From Cylindrodendrum hubeiense (lineage: Eukaryota; Ascomycota; Sordariomycetes; Hypocreales; Nectriaceae): a stretch of 38,501 nt of DNA. The notes below the pieces were generated by a model, which was given only the letters and a program-made list of their open reading frames with translations, ran no database searches and was not told where the DNA came from. Location of the stretch: the NCBI GenBank assembly GCA_014621425.1, contig JAANBB010000394.1:1-38501 (forward strand), written 5' to 3'. Made by a program: the position numbers and the translations under genes. Below are positions 1-11,351 of the stretch, piece by piece. The number at the start of each line of letters is the position of its first letter. The stretch's first letter is position 1.

Positions 1-3000
1 AAAGGAAAGGAAAACGAGGAAGAACAAGAAGAGGATGAGAGACGGTGGTGGTGATAGGAAACGAAGACGAGAAGAGAAGAGTCGTCGAAGGCAGTGGTGG
101 TGAGTTTGGGAGTCTGGGAGAAGAAACGGCCTGGCTGCTCGGTCTCCTGGCGCCAGCAGTAGCCGTGAAGGGCCACACTGAGTGGGCTCTGGGCCGCAGG
201 CGCACCAAGCAGGGGGAGGGGTACGTACCCGCAATACCCACCCTCCTCGATGACTCTGGAGGGACGGGAGAGGCACATGTACTGTACCTCTCTACCTTCC
301 AGGGCGCTCCAGGACTCCTGGCCTGGGACGGGGCGGTACGTACAGCGCTGTACGAGATGCTCCGTTCAGTAGCCAGCAGGAGTGGGGCCCGCAAGACACC
401 GCCCAAGCCACCCACCAGTCAATGGCTGTCGCCCCTAAACCGTCCTGCTCTACAGTGGAGCCCCTGTGGTTGTAGGGGGGGGGCGCCCACAGGACCACCC
501 ACAGGACCCCGTCTGCGGCCACACAGCGTCCGACATGGAACTCGTTGTTGTTGGAAGTGAGTGGAAGCCGTCCAAATCCTTCCGTCAGATCACCCATCAG
601 GCAGTTGGGGAGTAAGGCGAGTGATCAAGCCGACGGGGGAGAGCAGGTGCCGTTCTGTGCAGTGTTGTCCTGCACCGCGCTGCACCGCACTGCACCGCAC
701 TGCACGGCATCCAGGTGCAGGGCCGAGCAACGCAGGGAGATGAACAAAAGACCCGACGGCATAAACCGCCCAGGAACAGATACATTGCAGTAATCTAGAA
801 TGTACCGCTCGCCTCTCAGAGTGACGTGCCTTTTCCAAGGGAATGGTCGCCCATTCAGACTGGCTTGACTGGCAGACACACACTTTTCCTCCCTCGCACT
901 CACACACCACCACGGCACTCACACGCCCACCAAACACGAGGTCGTCCGTGGTGCCATCCTGGCCCTCCAGGATTCCCCAAGACAAGTCTTGTACTGCACG
1001 AAGGACACCCTCCAGGGCCAGGCCAGGAGCCAAGCCAAGAGCCTTCGGCGGGTCGCGTTGATGCCACAGGGGGCCCGACACACACCATTGGCCCGCCGCT
1101 CGTCCATGGCATTGAGCGAGCCTGCGCTAGACAGGGAGACGCTTCCATGGGGCAACTGGTCCCCAATGGGCCACAGAGGAACACTCCGTTCTTGGTTGGC
1201 TTGTTGCCGTCATAGTACGCTCGTAAGCTTTTTGAACGGGCAAAGGGTCAGATCGACGGTTGGCAAGCCGATCCAGGGACCTGCCTGCTACTCAATCTTT
1301 TCGGCGTGGTTGCGCTTCCACTCCCTCGGAATTGCTACTAAATGCTGAAGATGCGCGTCTCATCATCCGCCCAGTCTGACTCCCGCAGCCGTGAGCGTTG
1401 GTCCTAGCCCTTCAGCTCGCCGTTTGGCGAAACGATGGCTTTGTTACCGTTGTCTGACGCAAATTCCATCCCGCCTGCACTACCTGGCACCATCCGGGCC
1501 TCAGGTGCCCAGTACCAGGGTACGACCACTTCGCAGCAACACGTACAGTACCTACCGAGAGCCAAGCAAGGGACCAGGTGGAGCATCGTACTTGGCACAT
1601 AGCACTGTGCCCTTTTGGGGGGCCCCGGGACTCAGACAAAGACTCAGCGTCCGCCAGAAGCAGGCGGCCAGCCGGTGTTGATGTTGGTCGCGCGAGTGCC
1701 CCGTATCGTCGTACTAGGTTGTACCTCTGTGATGTGCGCTATACGATACCCCGTGCTTTAGCCTCGCGGCCGCTGCTGGGGCTCGCGCGTCGATGCCTCA
1801 CCCTGTTATCTATCGCGCCGTTGCACGGGGTTTCCAATGCAGGAGCCGCCGCACGGGTCTGCGAATGTTGAGGCCGTCCGCGATGCGAGTGAGAACGGCC
1901 GGAGAGGGTTTGACCTTCAATTCGCCTTTGCCAAACGGGTTGGTTGCTGAACTGGTGGCGGGAGGTCAAGTATCCGGCCCTTTACTACGTACGCCATCGC
2001 TCCGACACCACCGTGCCACCAACGTCGGTACCAGTACTTGACCCAAAGACTCCGTCCAGAATGGCACCTCATCATCAGGACCGCTGGATCATCGCCGCCC
2101 ACCCGATCGGCCCTGCGAGCCTGCCCCCCCAGAATCTAGTCAGGAAATTGACCTTGTTCCCAAGAGGGACGAACTTTCCAGGGAGCATCAGCAGCAGACA
2201 CCAATCCGGCCAGGTCGCATGGCCCCTATGAGATCGAAATCAAACCGGTCCCTGTCTCCTGCATTGCCTGGCCCTGGCTGTGGCTTGCTGGGACCTCAAA
2301 TCTCCCATGGGCTCGGTCATGGGCATGGGACTGGATCATCTGCTTCTGTTCTGATGTTGGATGAAGACGACGCCAGCCAGGAAGAAGCGTGGGTCGGTGC
2401 GCCTCATTCTGACTGCCTCCCACGGCCTGCAGTAGCCTCGTCGTGAGGCAATATGGCCGGATGGGACCGTGGAACCCGTCTGCCTGCACAGCACCTCTAG
2501 GTCGTCTAGCGGATGGATAACGCGGATGTACTGTACATCGAGCGACACAGGCTCAAGTAAGGCAAGGCCGGTCCCGCTGGACCCTCCAAGCAAGAGTTGA
2601 GGGTCCCGAATATGCACGAAAACCGAGAAGGCCCGGGTCGTGATAGGGCACTCTATTCCGTAACCTCACGCCGAGAGACGTGCTCGTGGCCTTATTCTTG
2701 CTGGTTCCCTGATGCCGATGCTTGCTCGCTCTGCAAGGTCCCCAGTTCCCAGTCGGGATCCCCAGGCCTTCCTCCAGGCCCATCTTTATTTGGGTTCAAT
2801 TTATTTATTTTCTCTCTTCTCCATCCCAGAATCGCAACGATGACAGCAAAGCAACCACCGCTTCTCACCGTGGAATAACTGGAGCAATCTTCTACAATGA
2901 TGCCTGTCACCAACCGTCTCCTTTTTCTAAACTTCCGAAGATCAGCAGTCGCGACGGGTACTGACTACGTATTTTTAGACTGGGGCAGCCCCGGAGAGGG

Positions 3001-5400
3001 TCCAGGGCTTGCCTTGGTGCCATCAGAACTCACTCGTCCCACTCACTCACACTCTGACGGGTGTAGTGGACGTGGTTGCGTGGCGACATGGAGCAAATCA
3101 TCAGGGGCGCTAGCCCGTCAAAGTAGCCGCCAGTGCCGGGTTCTTCAATCTTCGGGGCCGTCATGGAGTTGATTACGAGGGAAAATCTGTGGCTGTACGG
3201 AGCGTGCTTCTCGGTCTTCGGGCCCCTTTGAAGACCCGATCCGGGGCAATGGCATGAGGAAGCAGACGAAGGTGTAGGCGAACAAAGAAAAGTCATAGAG
3301 GGGCTGGCGATGGAGGAACGTCCAGAAGCAGCAGTAGCAGCAGTGGCATCAGGCGATAGCTGCGAACAACCCCGTCATTTTGCATGCCAGACACAGACGC
3401 CCGCCATACCCATGGGCAAATTGGCCCGCTGCCCACGCAGGCGCATTGCTTGACTCAGATGATGGGATGGGTCTGGGGTACGACATCCTCGGGCCCGCAG
3501 GCCCGTCCGCCTCCAAATGATCCAAGTGCGCAGCAGCCCCCCTTGATATGAAACAAGCTGGAACCAGGGTTCGACCTGTCTCGCGCCCATTCAAAGCGTG
3601 TTCTGTTGTTATTATGTGCGAATTACACGGGACATTTTGGCGATTCACAACAGAAGACCTTCGTTGGGTGCGGAGCGGCGTAGCCATTGCGGACACATGT
3701 ATAACTCGACCCAGATATAGTGGTCGACATCACATCCTGACCCCCTCCCCTGCGTCCCGAGTGCCGGCGGCGCGGCGACGACGACGGTGACCTGTCCCTG
3801 TTGATTAACCTTCAGCGTTGGGTCTTCGACGGCGACGCGTCAAGGGCAGACGTCACAGGCGGTCTGGTTGGTTGCTCAATTCCTGGGATGGAGTGCAGAC
3901 GTATCTCACTGTCTGCCGCGGGCTCAGCCACGTCTAGCTCAACCCCACGCCTGCGTGGAAGCAACCCGACTCTGGTGGCCGGCATGGGCACGATGCGTCG
4001 GATGCCCACCCCCATGTTCGTGGCCCGCGATGTTCCCTTCCCCATGGCCCATGCTGGTGCACCTTGCGGTTGGGGGCCGGATGCGCGGGGCCATTGGCGA
4101 TGGCTTCAACGCCGGTGCCTCGGGGCTGTCTTAGTCTTGCCGGCGCTTTGCTCGGCTGCTATCTCTCGTCATGGTTTGTTTATTCAGCGGCGCCGGTCCG
4201 TTTAGATTGCCCATCCTCGCCCTACAGATGTTCGGGAGCCGGCATCGGGGTTTTTTATGGGGGGGGGGCAGCATTTAAGCTCCCGCTGTTACCGTCTCTT
4301 TTTTGCTAGAGAAGGCGTGCTTCCGCCCGTTGACCAGGTGAGTGCCCGTCATGCCTTGAACTCTGTGGCATTGCCGGAAAGTAAGTCACGAAGGTTTCCC
4401 CTGGTGTTGTGTTGGTGTTGTGTCTTTTGTTAATAAATCTGGCGTCCGAAAGGCATTGACTTCAAGCCTCGTACATCATCCGCCGGGCCCAGCCCGTTTC
4501 TCTTTCCACCAAGGACTAACTGGGAGTGCTGTGCGCGTTGTTGGTGAGCAAGTGCCTTGCTGTGCCGTGTTCCCTATGTTCCCATAGCAATCAATACCCG
4601 CGCGCCCATCAATGACACAGGCACTCAGTTGGCCCGTTCATCCCACTCAGAGACACAAGCAGAAACACTGGGCTGGGACTGACAAGCAAAGCTCGGTCTC
4701 ATCTGAGAAAGAAGCCGGACGTTTCTTGATTTGTGGTCTTGGTCCCAGCGGCCGCCCCCAATGAAGAGACCCGTCTGGCTTCCCGTTGCTGGCGCAGCGA
4801 GAGGTTGCCCCCAGAAGCCCCCCAGAGACCCTCGATCCCTTTCTCCGGCTCATTTAACCTGGAGATGAGCTGGAGATAACCCAGGGCGGGTTAGTGCGAT
4901 TCGGAACCGTGTCCTGACAACGAGGGAACGCCGTCAGTGCGCATCGATCACTCACTCCCCTTCTCATTAATCATTAATCAATCTCACTCAGCCCTCTCCA
5001 CCGCCGGACTGATTGCTTGCCTTCCGTCCTTTCCGTGCCCTGCTCCGTCCCCTGGCTCCGTCCCCTGATGCCGTCCCCTTCCCCAGAGCCCAGGCCGCTA
5101 TCCGTCCAGCGCCGTATCGTATCCATACCACACATCCTCTGATCCTCATCCCGCCCCCCTGGCGGATGTGACCTACGGTTCGCTCTAGTACCATGTGTAA
5201 ATAGCAGTCAGCCAGCCGGGGAATGGCGCGCCAAGATCGATACGGACGTAGATATGCGGATGGTTGCGCTACTGTAGCAGAACGTCCTGCGAACAAGCAG
5301 GGCCGCTGTTGACCATTCCCAAAGCCTACCCATCGCCCGTGGCATTCCCTGGCGGCTGCAGCTACAAGCCCAGTCACAGAAACGATCTGCAACGGGGCGT
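1..5400. other. Long gene-free GC-rich stretch
   Basis: No reading frame here shows a recognisable domain, a plausible spliced model or fungal codon bias; the open frames of 60-160 codons are short, overlap on both strands and look like chance. The first 50 bases are almost pure purine on the plus strand, so the minus strand is pyrimidine-rich, as in fungal 5' leaders. This fits a gene running leftward off the window, but that is inference. Visible features are a 10-bp tandem repeat at 671-710 and G-runs at 475-483 (G9) and 4259-4268 (G10). Such length is unusual for a compact fungal genome and could be extended regulatory DNA. Confidence 0.6.
671..710. repeat. 10-bp tandem repeat, four units
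   Basis: Four consecutive units of TGCACCGCAC-like sequence are seen, the second and third identical and the first and fourth each with small differences. It lies in non-coding sequence and looks like a small replication-slippage minisatellite. Confidence 0.85.
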
Positions 5401-6067
5401 TCAAGGGCAAAGGATAGGGATGTGACTTCGTTGCATGTGCCCTTTACATTGTTGCAACTCGACGTCCATCTCGGCTCTTCTGAATAGCCAATTCCTGCCT
5501 AGACTGTGTTTGCCGCGCACCACCGACTCAAAGTTAAGCTCTTCGTGGCCTGGCCGCCCTGGCCGCCCTTGGCCGTTCCAAAACTATGTCATCACTTCGC
5601 AAGTTCCGCCTCCGCTCCCGCAGCCACAATCGCCCAATCCAGACGAGGCGCTGTCTCGTTCATCAAAAGGCTGAATATTGTTCCCCAGCCGTGTTCTGCG
5701 CCTTACAGGGCGACGAGTGAACGACCGCACTACTCCCACAACGCCCGAGAGCCTGAGACGGTCCGGTCCGGACAGCTTTACCGCCTTGCACACTGCCCAG
5801 TCTGGCTCCGTCCCCTACTACGGACACGTGAAAAAGGAGGCATCCTTGCTACCGTGTCTCGGTATCCAGAGGCGGGCTGCGAGAACCAACAGGCCGATCC
5901 GTCGCACATCCCATACATCCCATTCATCCCGCTGCCCCGCTTCGGCGCACGAAACGAGCAGGCTTCCTCCCTCCGCCGAGCGCCCAGCGTGGGGGAAGGC
6001 TTTATCGCCGGGCGTCGTACATGCACCGAGCGGTGAGCAGAGACAACGACGTCGACAAACGACAGCC
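5401..6067 (+). promoter_or_regulatory. Upstream region of the first Zn2Cys6 regulator
   Basis: Pyrimidine-rich tracts and no separate gene are seen before the regulator's ATG. The frame of the regulator stays open upstream to about 5678, but that part has no zinc-cluster homology, and the ATG at 6068 sits directly before the canonical N-terminus with a favourable context (ACAGCC before ATG). The open upstream frame is therefore read as leader sequence. No specific binding site is claimed. Confidence 0.4.
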
Positions 6068-8012
6068 ATGGTCGGTGTGCCGCGTAGCAGTGGCTGTCAG
6101 CTCTGCAGGACGCGCAGAGTCAAGTGTGATGAGGCGCGGCCGGCATGTGGAAACTGCGTCAAGTATGGCGCTGAGTGTCCCGGCTATGAGCGCAGCCTCA
6201 AGTTTGTGGCTGGTAAACACCAGATCCGCCAACGAGGGAAGCGATCCGACAACGGCAGGGCCAGTACCAGTACCAGCGCCAGCACCAGCTCGGATGACTC
6301 CCAGCCTTTGGTCACAACTCCGACTTATAGGTCGTGCTCAATCGTCGTCACATCAGCCCCTCGACGGAGTCCTACCCTGACCCCCCCGGTGGACCGGGCC
6401 CTGCAACCCATGAGGGGTCATGTTCTCTATACCATGATAGAGAAATTCTGCCCCTCAGCCCCCCCAGACATCGTCAGCCTGTTTGAATGGCTACAGTTCG
6501 AGCATCTGGGCAAGCGGGCACTTCTGGATGGCGCAATCTGTTCCTTGGCGCTGCACCTGGCTGGGAAGGAGGCTTCCAACCCGCAGCTAGTCGCTCAGAG
6601 CCGAACAGTGTATGGGAAGTCCCTCTACGAGCTCCAGGCCGCATTGCGTCATCCCTCAGCATGGAGATCCTCAGAAACGCTATTCGCCGCCATCTTGCTA
6701 TGTTTCTTTGAGGTAGTTCCTTGCTCCTTTTTTCTTTCTCTATTCCTCCCCCCACGGTTCATAACTGATAATCCAATCAGCTGTTTGCGGGGACCAGCTC
6801 CCCCGATAACTGGCTCCAACATGCCCAGGGTATTGGTGTTCTGATGGAACAGCGCGGTCCGGCAGCTCATGCTGAAGGCTGGGATGCAGCGATGCTGTTA
6901 TCATTCCGCGGGATTCTCGTATGTTCATTATTTTCTTCTCGTTGCCAGAATCCAAATCCCTCAAGCAGCCCAGCACCAGGTTGGTTGTCCTTAAATCAAG
7001 GGTCTATGGCCAAGGGCGTGTAAGTGGTTTGTTGGTAACCCAGTGGTTACAGCAGGGAGAGATCCCATGCAATTTTGAGTTTTAGTGTCGTTATCGCCGG
7101 CAGCATGACACTGGTACCGTGGTTCGCATTGAGATGGCACGATATCGCATATCACATATACCCTTGGTTCCAAGCGGAGGCTGGTTGTGGCAGTCCAAGC
7201 CGGGGGTGGTGGATCTTTCTTGGTCAGACCCATGACGATGCCTCTTTCAATACTACTTTACCGAGCCAACACTAACCCCCGCCACCCTTCAGATCATGAG
7301 TGACATGTTCCATCCACGCGAGGAGAACTGTTTCTTGTCTCGACAAGAGTGGAAACCCATGATGCGTGACGGCGGCCGGTGTCTCGTCCACGCTCCTGAT
7401 ACTCCGATCGAGTCCGTCATGGTCATTGACGGCTTCTTCCAGAGGCTGGTGGATATACCGGCCGTGCTTAAATGGGGCTACCTAGTCCGCGAAGCGAACA
7501 ATGCGGGCATCCCAGTCGATCCCTCCCAGCTCGTCATCCTCGCACATCTCGCTGCCGCCAATCATGCGAGCTTCAGCAGATGGTACGATGAAGAGTTTAC
7601 CTCGCTTCCGTACGTTCAACCCACTGAGGCTGCTCCCGCCAACCCAGAAACCTCGCTGTACCCAACGATACTGGAGCACGCGAACCAGTGGGCTGGTGCC
7701 ATGCACTTGGCGGTCTGGGCCTCCATGTTGATCCTACAGGAGACAATGGTGCAGTGTCGTGCCCCGGTGCCCGGTGCCGACGCGGTAAAACAGGACCTGG
7801 TGTCCAAGATCCTCCGCTCCATCGAGTCGGTCGGCCGGGGCACAATGGGGCCGTACCGTATCGGGTACTCACTGCGGATTGTGTACGAGTTTGCGAACGC
7901 TGAGGCTCAGCTGTGGATCGGGGGTTTGCTAGAGACGTTCACCAAGAGCTATGCTGCTGTGGATAAAACGACGTATCCAGCACCGAGAGAGGACCAAGAA
8001 GGGTATTCATAA
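6068..8012 (+). CDS. Zn2Cys6 transcription factor (Fungal_trans_2/DUF3468 type)
   Basis: Predicted DNA-binding nuclear regulator of 500 residues from three exons: 6068-6712, 6781-6918, 7293-8012. The zinc binuclear cluster is complete at the N-terminus: Cys10, 13, 20, 27, 30 and 37 in the pattern CX2CX6CX6CX2CX6C, with basic residues RTRRVK between the second and third cysteines. A low-complexity Ser/Thr linker follows (about 65-90). The rest resembles the alpha-helical region of the DUF3468 class, including WLQHAQGIGVLMEQRGP and a FRGIL-IMSDMF stretch that is restored only by joining exons 2 and 3. All junctions are phase 0. The first intron is 68 bp; the second is 374 bp, which is odd for this window. 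The start was chosen because the zinc cluster begins ten residues later. Target genes are unknown, and neighbouring genes give no clue. Confidence 0.88.
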
Positions 8013-10983
8013 TGGAGGAGCCGGGAGTCCGTCCGGAGAGCGGACCTGGGTCCCGGAGCTATAGAGTGGTCCTCATAGATAAATACCCTGCATCCGAGGC
8101 GTTAGTTGCAATATCATCTATCTCAGGTGCTTCTGGGTGCTTCTGGTGACACTAGCGTGAAAAGAAGCGTAGATTGGGTACCATATTGTCTTGTTTGTCT
8201 ATAGTCACCGATGTTTTTCTCCCTCTTTGCATACAGTTTACAGAGTTGAACATTAAGATTCTCAACTCGTGGCCTGCTTGAGTGTTTTGCAGTGAGCGCC
8301 GGATGGCAATGACCTATGTATTATCACTAATGATATGTAGCTAGGCGTGATTTGTTCTATCTTCAATTATGATGATGCCACCTTCAACAGGATGTCTCCG
8401 ATGTCTCCGATGTCTCACTCCGTATGATCTTTGTCAAGCAATGACGTTCTGTCGGCACTCCAAAGTCAACCAAATGATGATATTGGTGTTCCAGGTTTCT
8501 TAACCATTAGCATCAAGATTTCTAATTCGCGATACCCCATAGCTTACAAGACGAGCTCTAGGGTATCTGATGAAGCACAGCCATGTAAGTCTATCTCGAA
8601 GCTCAAAGGTCAAACGAAGATGTCACCTGGGACTACTTGCCAGAAACTCTCTATCGCAACGCACAACGCATATGACAATCTCTGTAAAACATAATGCCAT
8701 CCCATCAAGAAACAATTTTCTTTTGCCTCAGGCACCTTCATGTCCAAGGACTTCATAAGTGTGGCTCCTATAGAGCCCGCCCGCTAAAGCAGCTCCCGTG
8801 TCGCAAGTAGGATATTAGGCACAATATCCAAAAATACCAGACCGAGGTGTCTCCGATAACGTCAATCAACTTTGTCTCGATAATTGTGGCTGGCTTGGCT
8901 ATGGGAGTTCATGGCCTATGGAGGAGGTACAAGCACCAGATGAAGTTTTCAACATGCGGCAACAAAAATGTATGATTGACCACGCAGAATTTGGTCGAGA
9001 TTTAAGTGCGGGACCAATTACAGAAGCCTATACGCCACAAAGAATACAGATTGTGCCAGATTCCTAAGAGCGAAGCTCAGCCGTGTGGTAAACCACTCTC
9101 TTCCTCGGCTCAATGTCAGAATCGGGCATTTGCTGTTGGAGCAGAGCTCGACTAATCAAGCAAAAGCCGACAGACTGTCTCGGAAACTTAGAGGGAGATC
9201 TACGTAATATTTATAGGGACTTGAATAAGAATTAAAAAGACGCCACGACGGCATCGGAGGCAGTGTCTCGCCTAACCCGAAAAGGCGTGAATGTGGAGGA
9301 AGTCGCACAGTGAGACCTCCAGGGGTTACTGGTTTGCTGGTTTGAGCATGAGGTATGGGTAATTACGTGATGATCAGATGTGTTACCCTGCCGTCGAGAT
9401 TGTCCAATGGTTTTTAAAAAAAGACTCCCTCGGGATTTCCGAACATGTAAGTTGGGAAAGGATAAAGGCAGGCAATAAGTCGAGGAGAAAATGGTGTGGA
9501 CTCATTTTCGATTCGACCTCTTAAATATGTTAAAAAGAACCAAGTAATGAGAAGAGGAGTGAGCGAAAGACCAAATCCAGAGAGTTCGTCTTCTCGCGTC
9601 AATTGGTCTTGATCGTGGAACAATGACAGCCAATGATAGAAATGTGGAAGAATGAAGGAGGCTGTCCGTAAAGTTAAAACTCGGAGATCACACATCATAT
9701 GCTGTACACGAGACAAATAAATGTAAAACACCCAGTGTCAATTCTTCTCTTGAAGAAAGCATATTCTCAATGTACCAAACCATTCCCACCTCTCTAGTCA
9801 TCATTCCAATCTCTGCCAGGTCCTCCCCAAGTTGCCGAGTAACTCTTATTTGACCCTCTTTTACCTCGATATTCCGTTCCCAGTTTGGAGCTAAAGGCTA
9901 ACCCATCGATGCCGTGGATGGGAGGGGTTCGGCGGAGAGAGAGTGGGGACAAGTTCACCCATTGAGGCTCCAATAATGATTTTATGTCAGAAATAGCATA
10001 ATCGGCTACCCCTGTCTATCTGGTCGGTTCAACGGCACGTCATACTGGCCATACCCCAAGTGCCAAACCAGCATCTAAGCCCAAAAGGATCTCTTAGATC
10101 CAGGATCTTAACTGTGTGCCCACTTGGCTCCCCACCATTACCCCCGACCACTTCGGACGACGGCAAGCTTCTGCCGAGGAGATTCCGGAGCATCATGGAC
10201 TTGTGACCGCTCTTTCAATGTCAGCGCGGCTTGGCAGCGTCAATCGGCCGGTTAGGTGGGGTCAAGAAGCTGGGGTTGTGGAGCCTCGCAGATACCACGG
10301 CGACTTGGCGGTTGGATTGGCTTCGTTCGGTGATTCCGTTGTGGGGCCCGTAAGCTCCGGTGAAGACCCCGGTCCAGGGCCGGAGCCGACAACCCCACAA
10401 AACACAATCCTGCTGCCTTATGGAGTGTCAATCCGTGGCTTCTAGAGCCCTTCCATTCCAAGACCAGGGTATATGCGCGCCGCGTGGTCGCCGTCATTGG
10501 TCGTCTTGGCGGCTCTGGTACCGGTGCCGTATCTCCGACTACGATGCGTCATCCCCCCAATGCGGGTCGGGTTGCGCCCGGCTTACGCTGTGCACTACTA
10601 CACCCTGTAGGGCGTTGGCCCGCGTTGGCAGTTGTTCTGGGGTGTGGCGGGGGAGGGGAACAGCATGTTATCACACATCAGCCGCACGGCGAGAGGGCAT
10701 TTAAGAGGGCGTCGTATCGCTCGTCTGGTGAGATTCCTTCATTCTTCCTTCCCCTCAAGATAAGACAATTGAACACACATTATTGCACCTGGTGTGTGAA
10801 ATTGAACGGCCTCTGCAACAGACCCCAAGATACCCATTGACGATACCCGTCACCCGGCTTGAAGCCTTCTTATCTTTAGTCGTTGACGACTACTGAATCT
10901 TTCTCTCCATCCTCACAAGCGGGGAGATATCAAGTCTATTGCATCCTCACGCCTCAGACCACTACCTCATCATCCCCAACATT
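8013..10983. other. Intergenic region with no supported gene
   Basis: About 3 kb with lower GC content than the flanking genes, especially 8.1-9.8 kb. No spliced gene could be built. A stop-free 83-codon frame at 8819-9067 looks protein-like but has no start at its 5' end and unusual codon choice. A 9-bp tandem repeat lies at 8391-8417. The right part, roughly 10.6-10.98 kb, is likely the promoter and leader of the small gene that follows. It holds AGGGG/CCCCT cores at 10654-10658 and 10751-10755, which are compatible with stress-response elements but common by chance. Confidence 0.5.
8391..8417. repeat. 9-bp tandem repeat, three units
   Basis: Three consecutive units GATGTCTCC, GATGTCTCC and GATGTCTCA are seen in non-coding DNA downstream of the first regulator. 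Confidence 0.85.
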
Positions 10984-11351
10984 ATGAACTCTTCCAGCCG
11001 TGCCTCTGCTCCGGCCCCTCTGGACCTACACAGCGCATCGCGCACTTCCACTTCCACCTCTGATCAAGGGAGCGCTGGCTACTTCGACTCACCCGCCTTC
11101 GCCGACGATAAGGTACGCTTCAGAGCCCAACACTTACCCATGCCAATCTAACAGGGATTTAGCAACGCACCGGCTCGTACTCAAGCGACGCATCAATCCT
11201 TGACTCTGGGTCGCCCAAGTCATCTCACACTTGGATCAAGCCCGCCGCCACTGTCAACGTATACACCACTTGTGGCCGACACACCGACCAGCTGCTATTT
11301 GGCGGACCGTCCTTGACAGAGCTCGCCCGGGCGATGATGGGGAAGAAATGA
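10984..11351 (+). CDS. Small conserved-looking protein of unknown function, 105 aa
   Basis: Two exons, 10984-11112 and 11163-11351, are joined across a 50-bp intron (donor GTACGC, branch-like CTAAC, acceptor TTTAG, phase 0), giving 105 residues. The N-terminal half (1-65) is rich in Ser, Thr and Ala and probably disordered. The C-terminal half has a more structured look: a WIKPAATVNVYTTCGRH segment (67-83) with one cysteine, then LLFGGPSLTELARAMMGKK to the end. There is no signal peptide, no membrane segment and no known catalytic motif. I recall similar short Eurotiomycete proteins with this C-terminal pattern but cannot name a function. A pyrimidine-rich leader precedes the ATG, supporting transcription. 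Each exon is too short to be found by simple ORF calling. The gene is isolated by more than 1.6 kb on each side. Confidence 0.75.

Noticed and set aside
590..1081. 163-codon minus-strand frame near the left edge
   Set aside because: It runs through the 10-bp tandem repeat, overlaps equally long frames on both strands and has no recognisable motif.
3565..3580. GGTTCGACCTG resembling a tRNA B box
   Set aside because: No matching A box, acceptor stem or TPsiC stem could be formed around it.
5678..6067. N-terminal extension of the first Zn2Cys6 regulator by 130 residues
   Set aside because: The upstream open frame is Arg/Pro/Ser-rich with no family similarity, and these regulators normally carry the zinc cluster near the N-terminus, as the ATG at 6068 gives.
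9414..9731. 105-codon hydrophobic minus-strand frame
   Set aside because: It lies in AT-richer non-coding DNA, the apparent hydrophobic stretches follow base composition, and no family was recognised.
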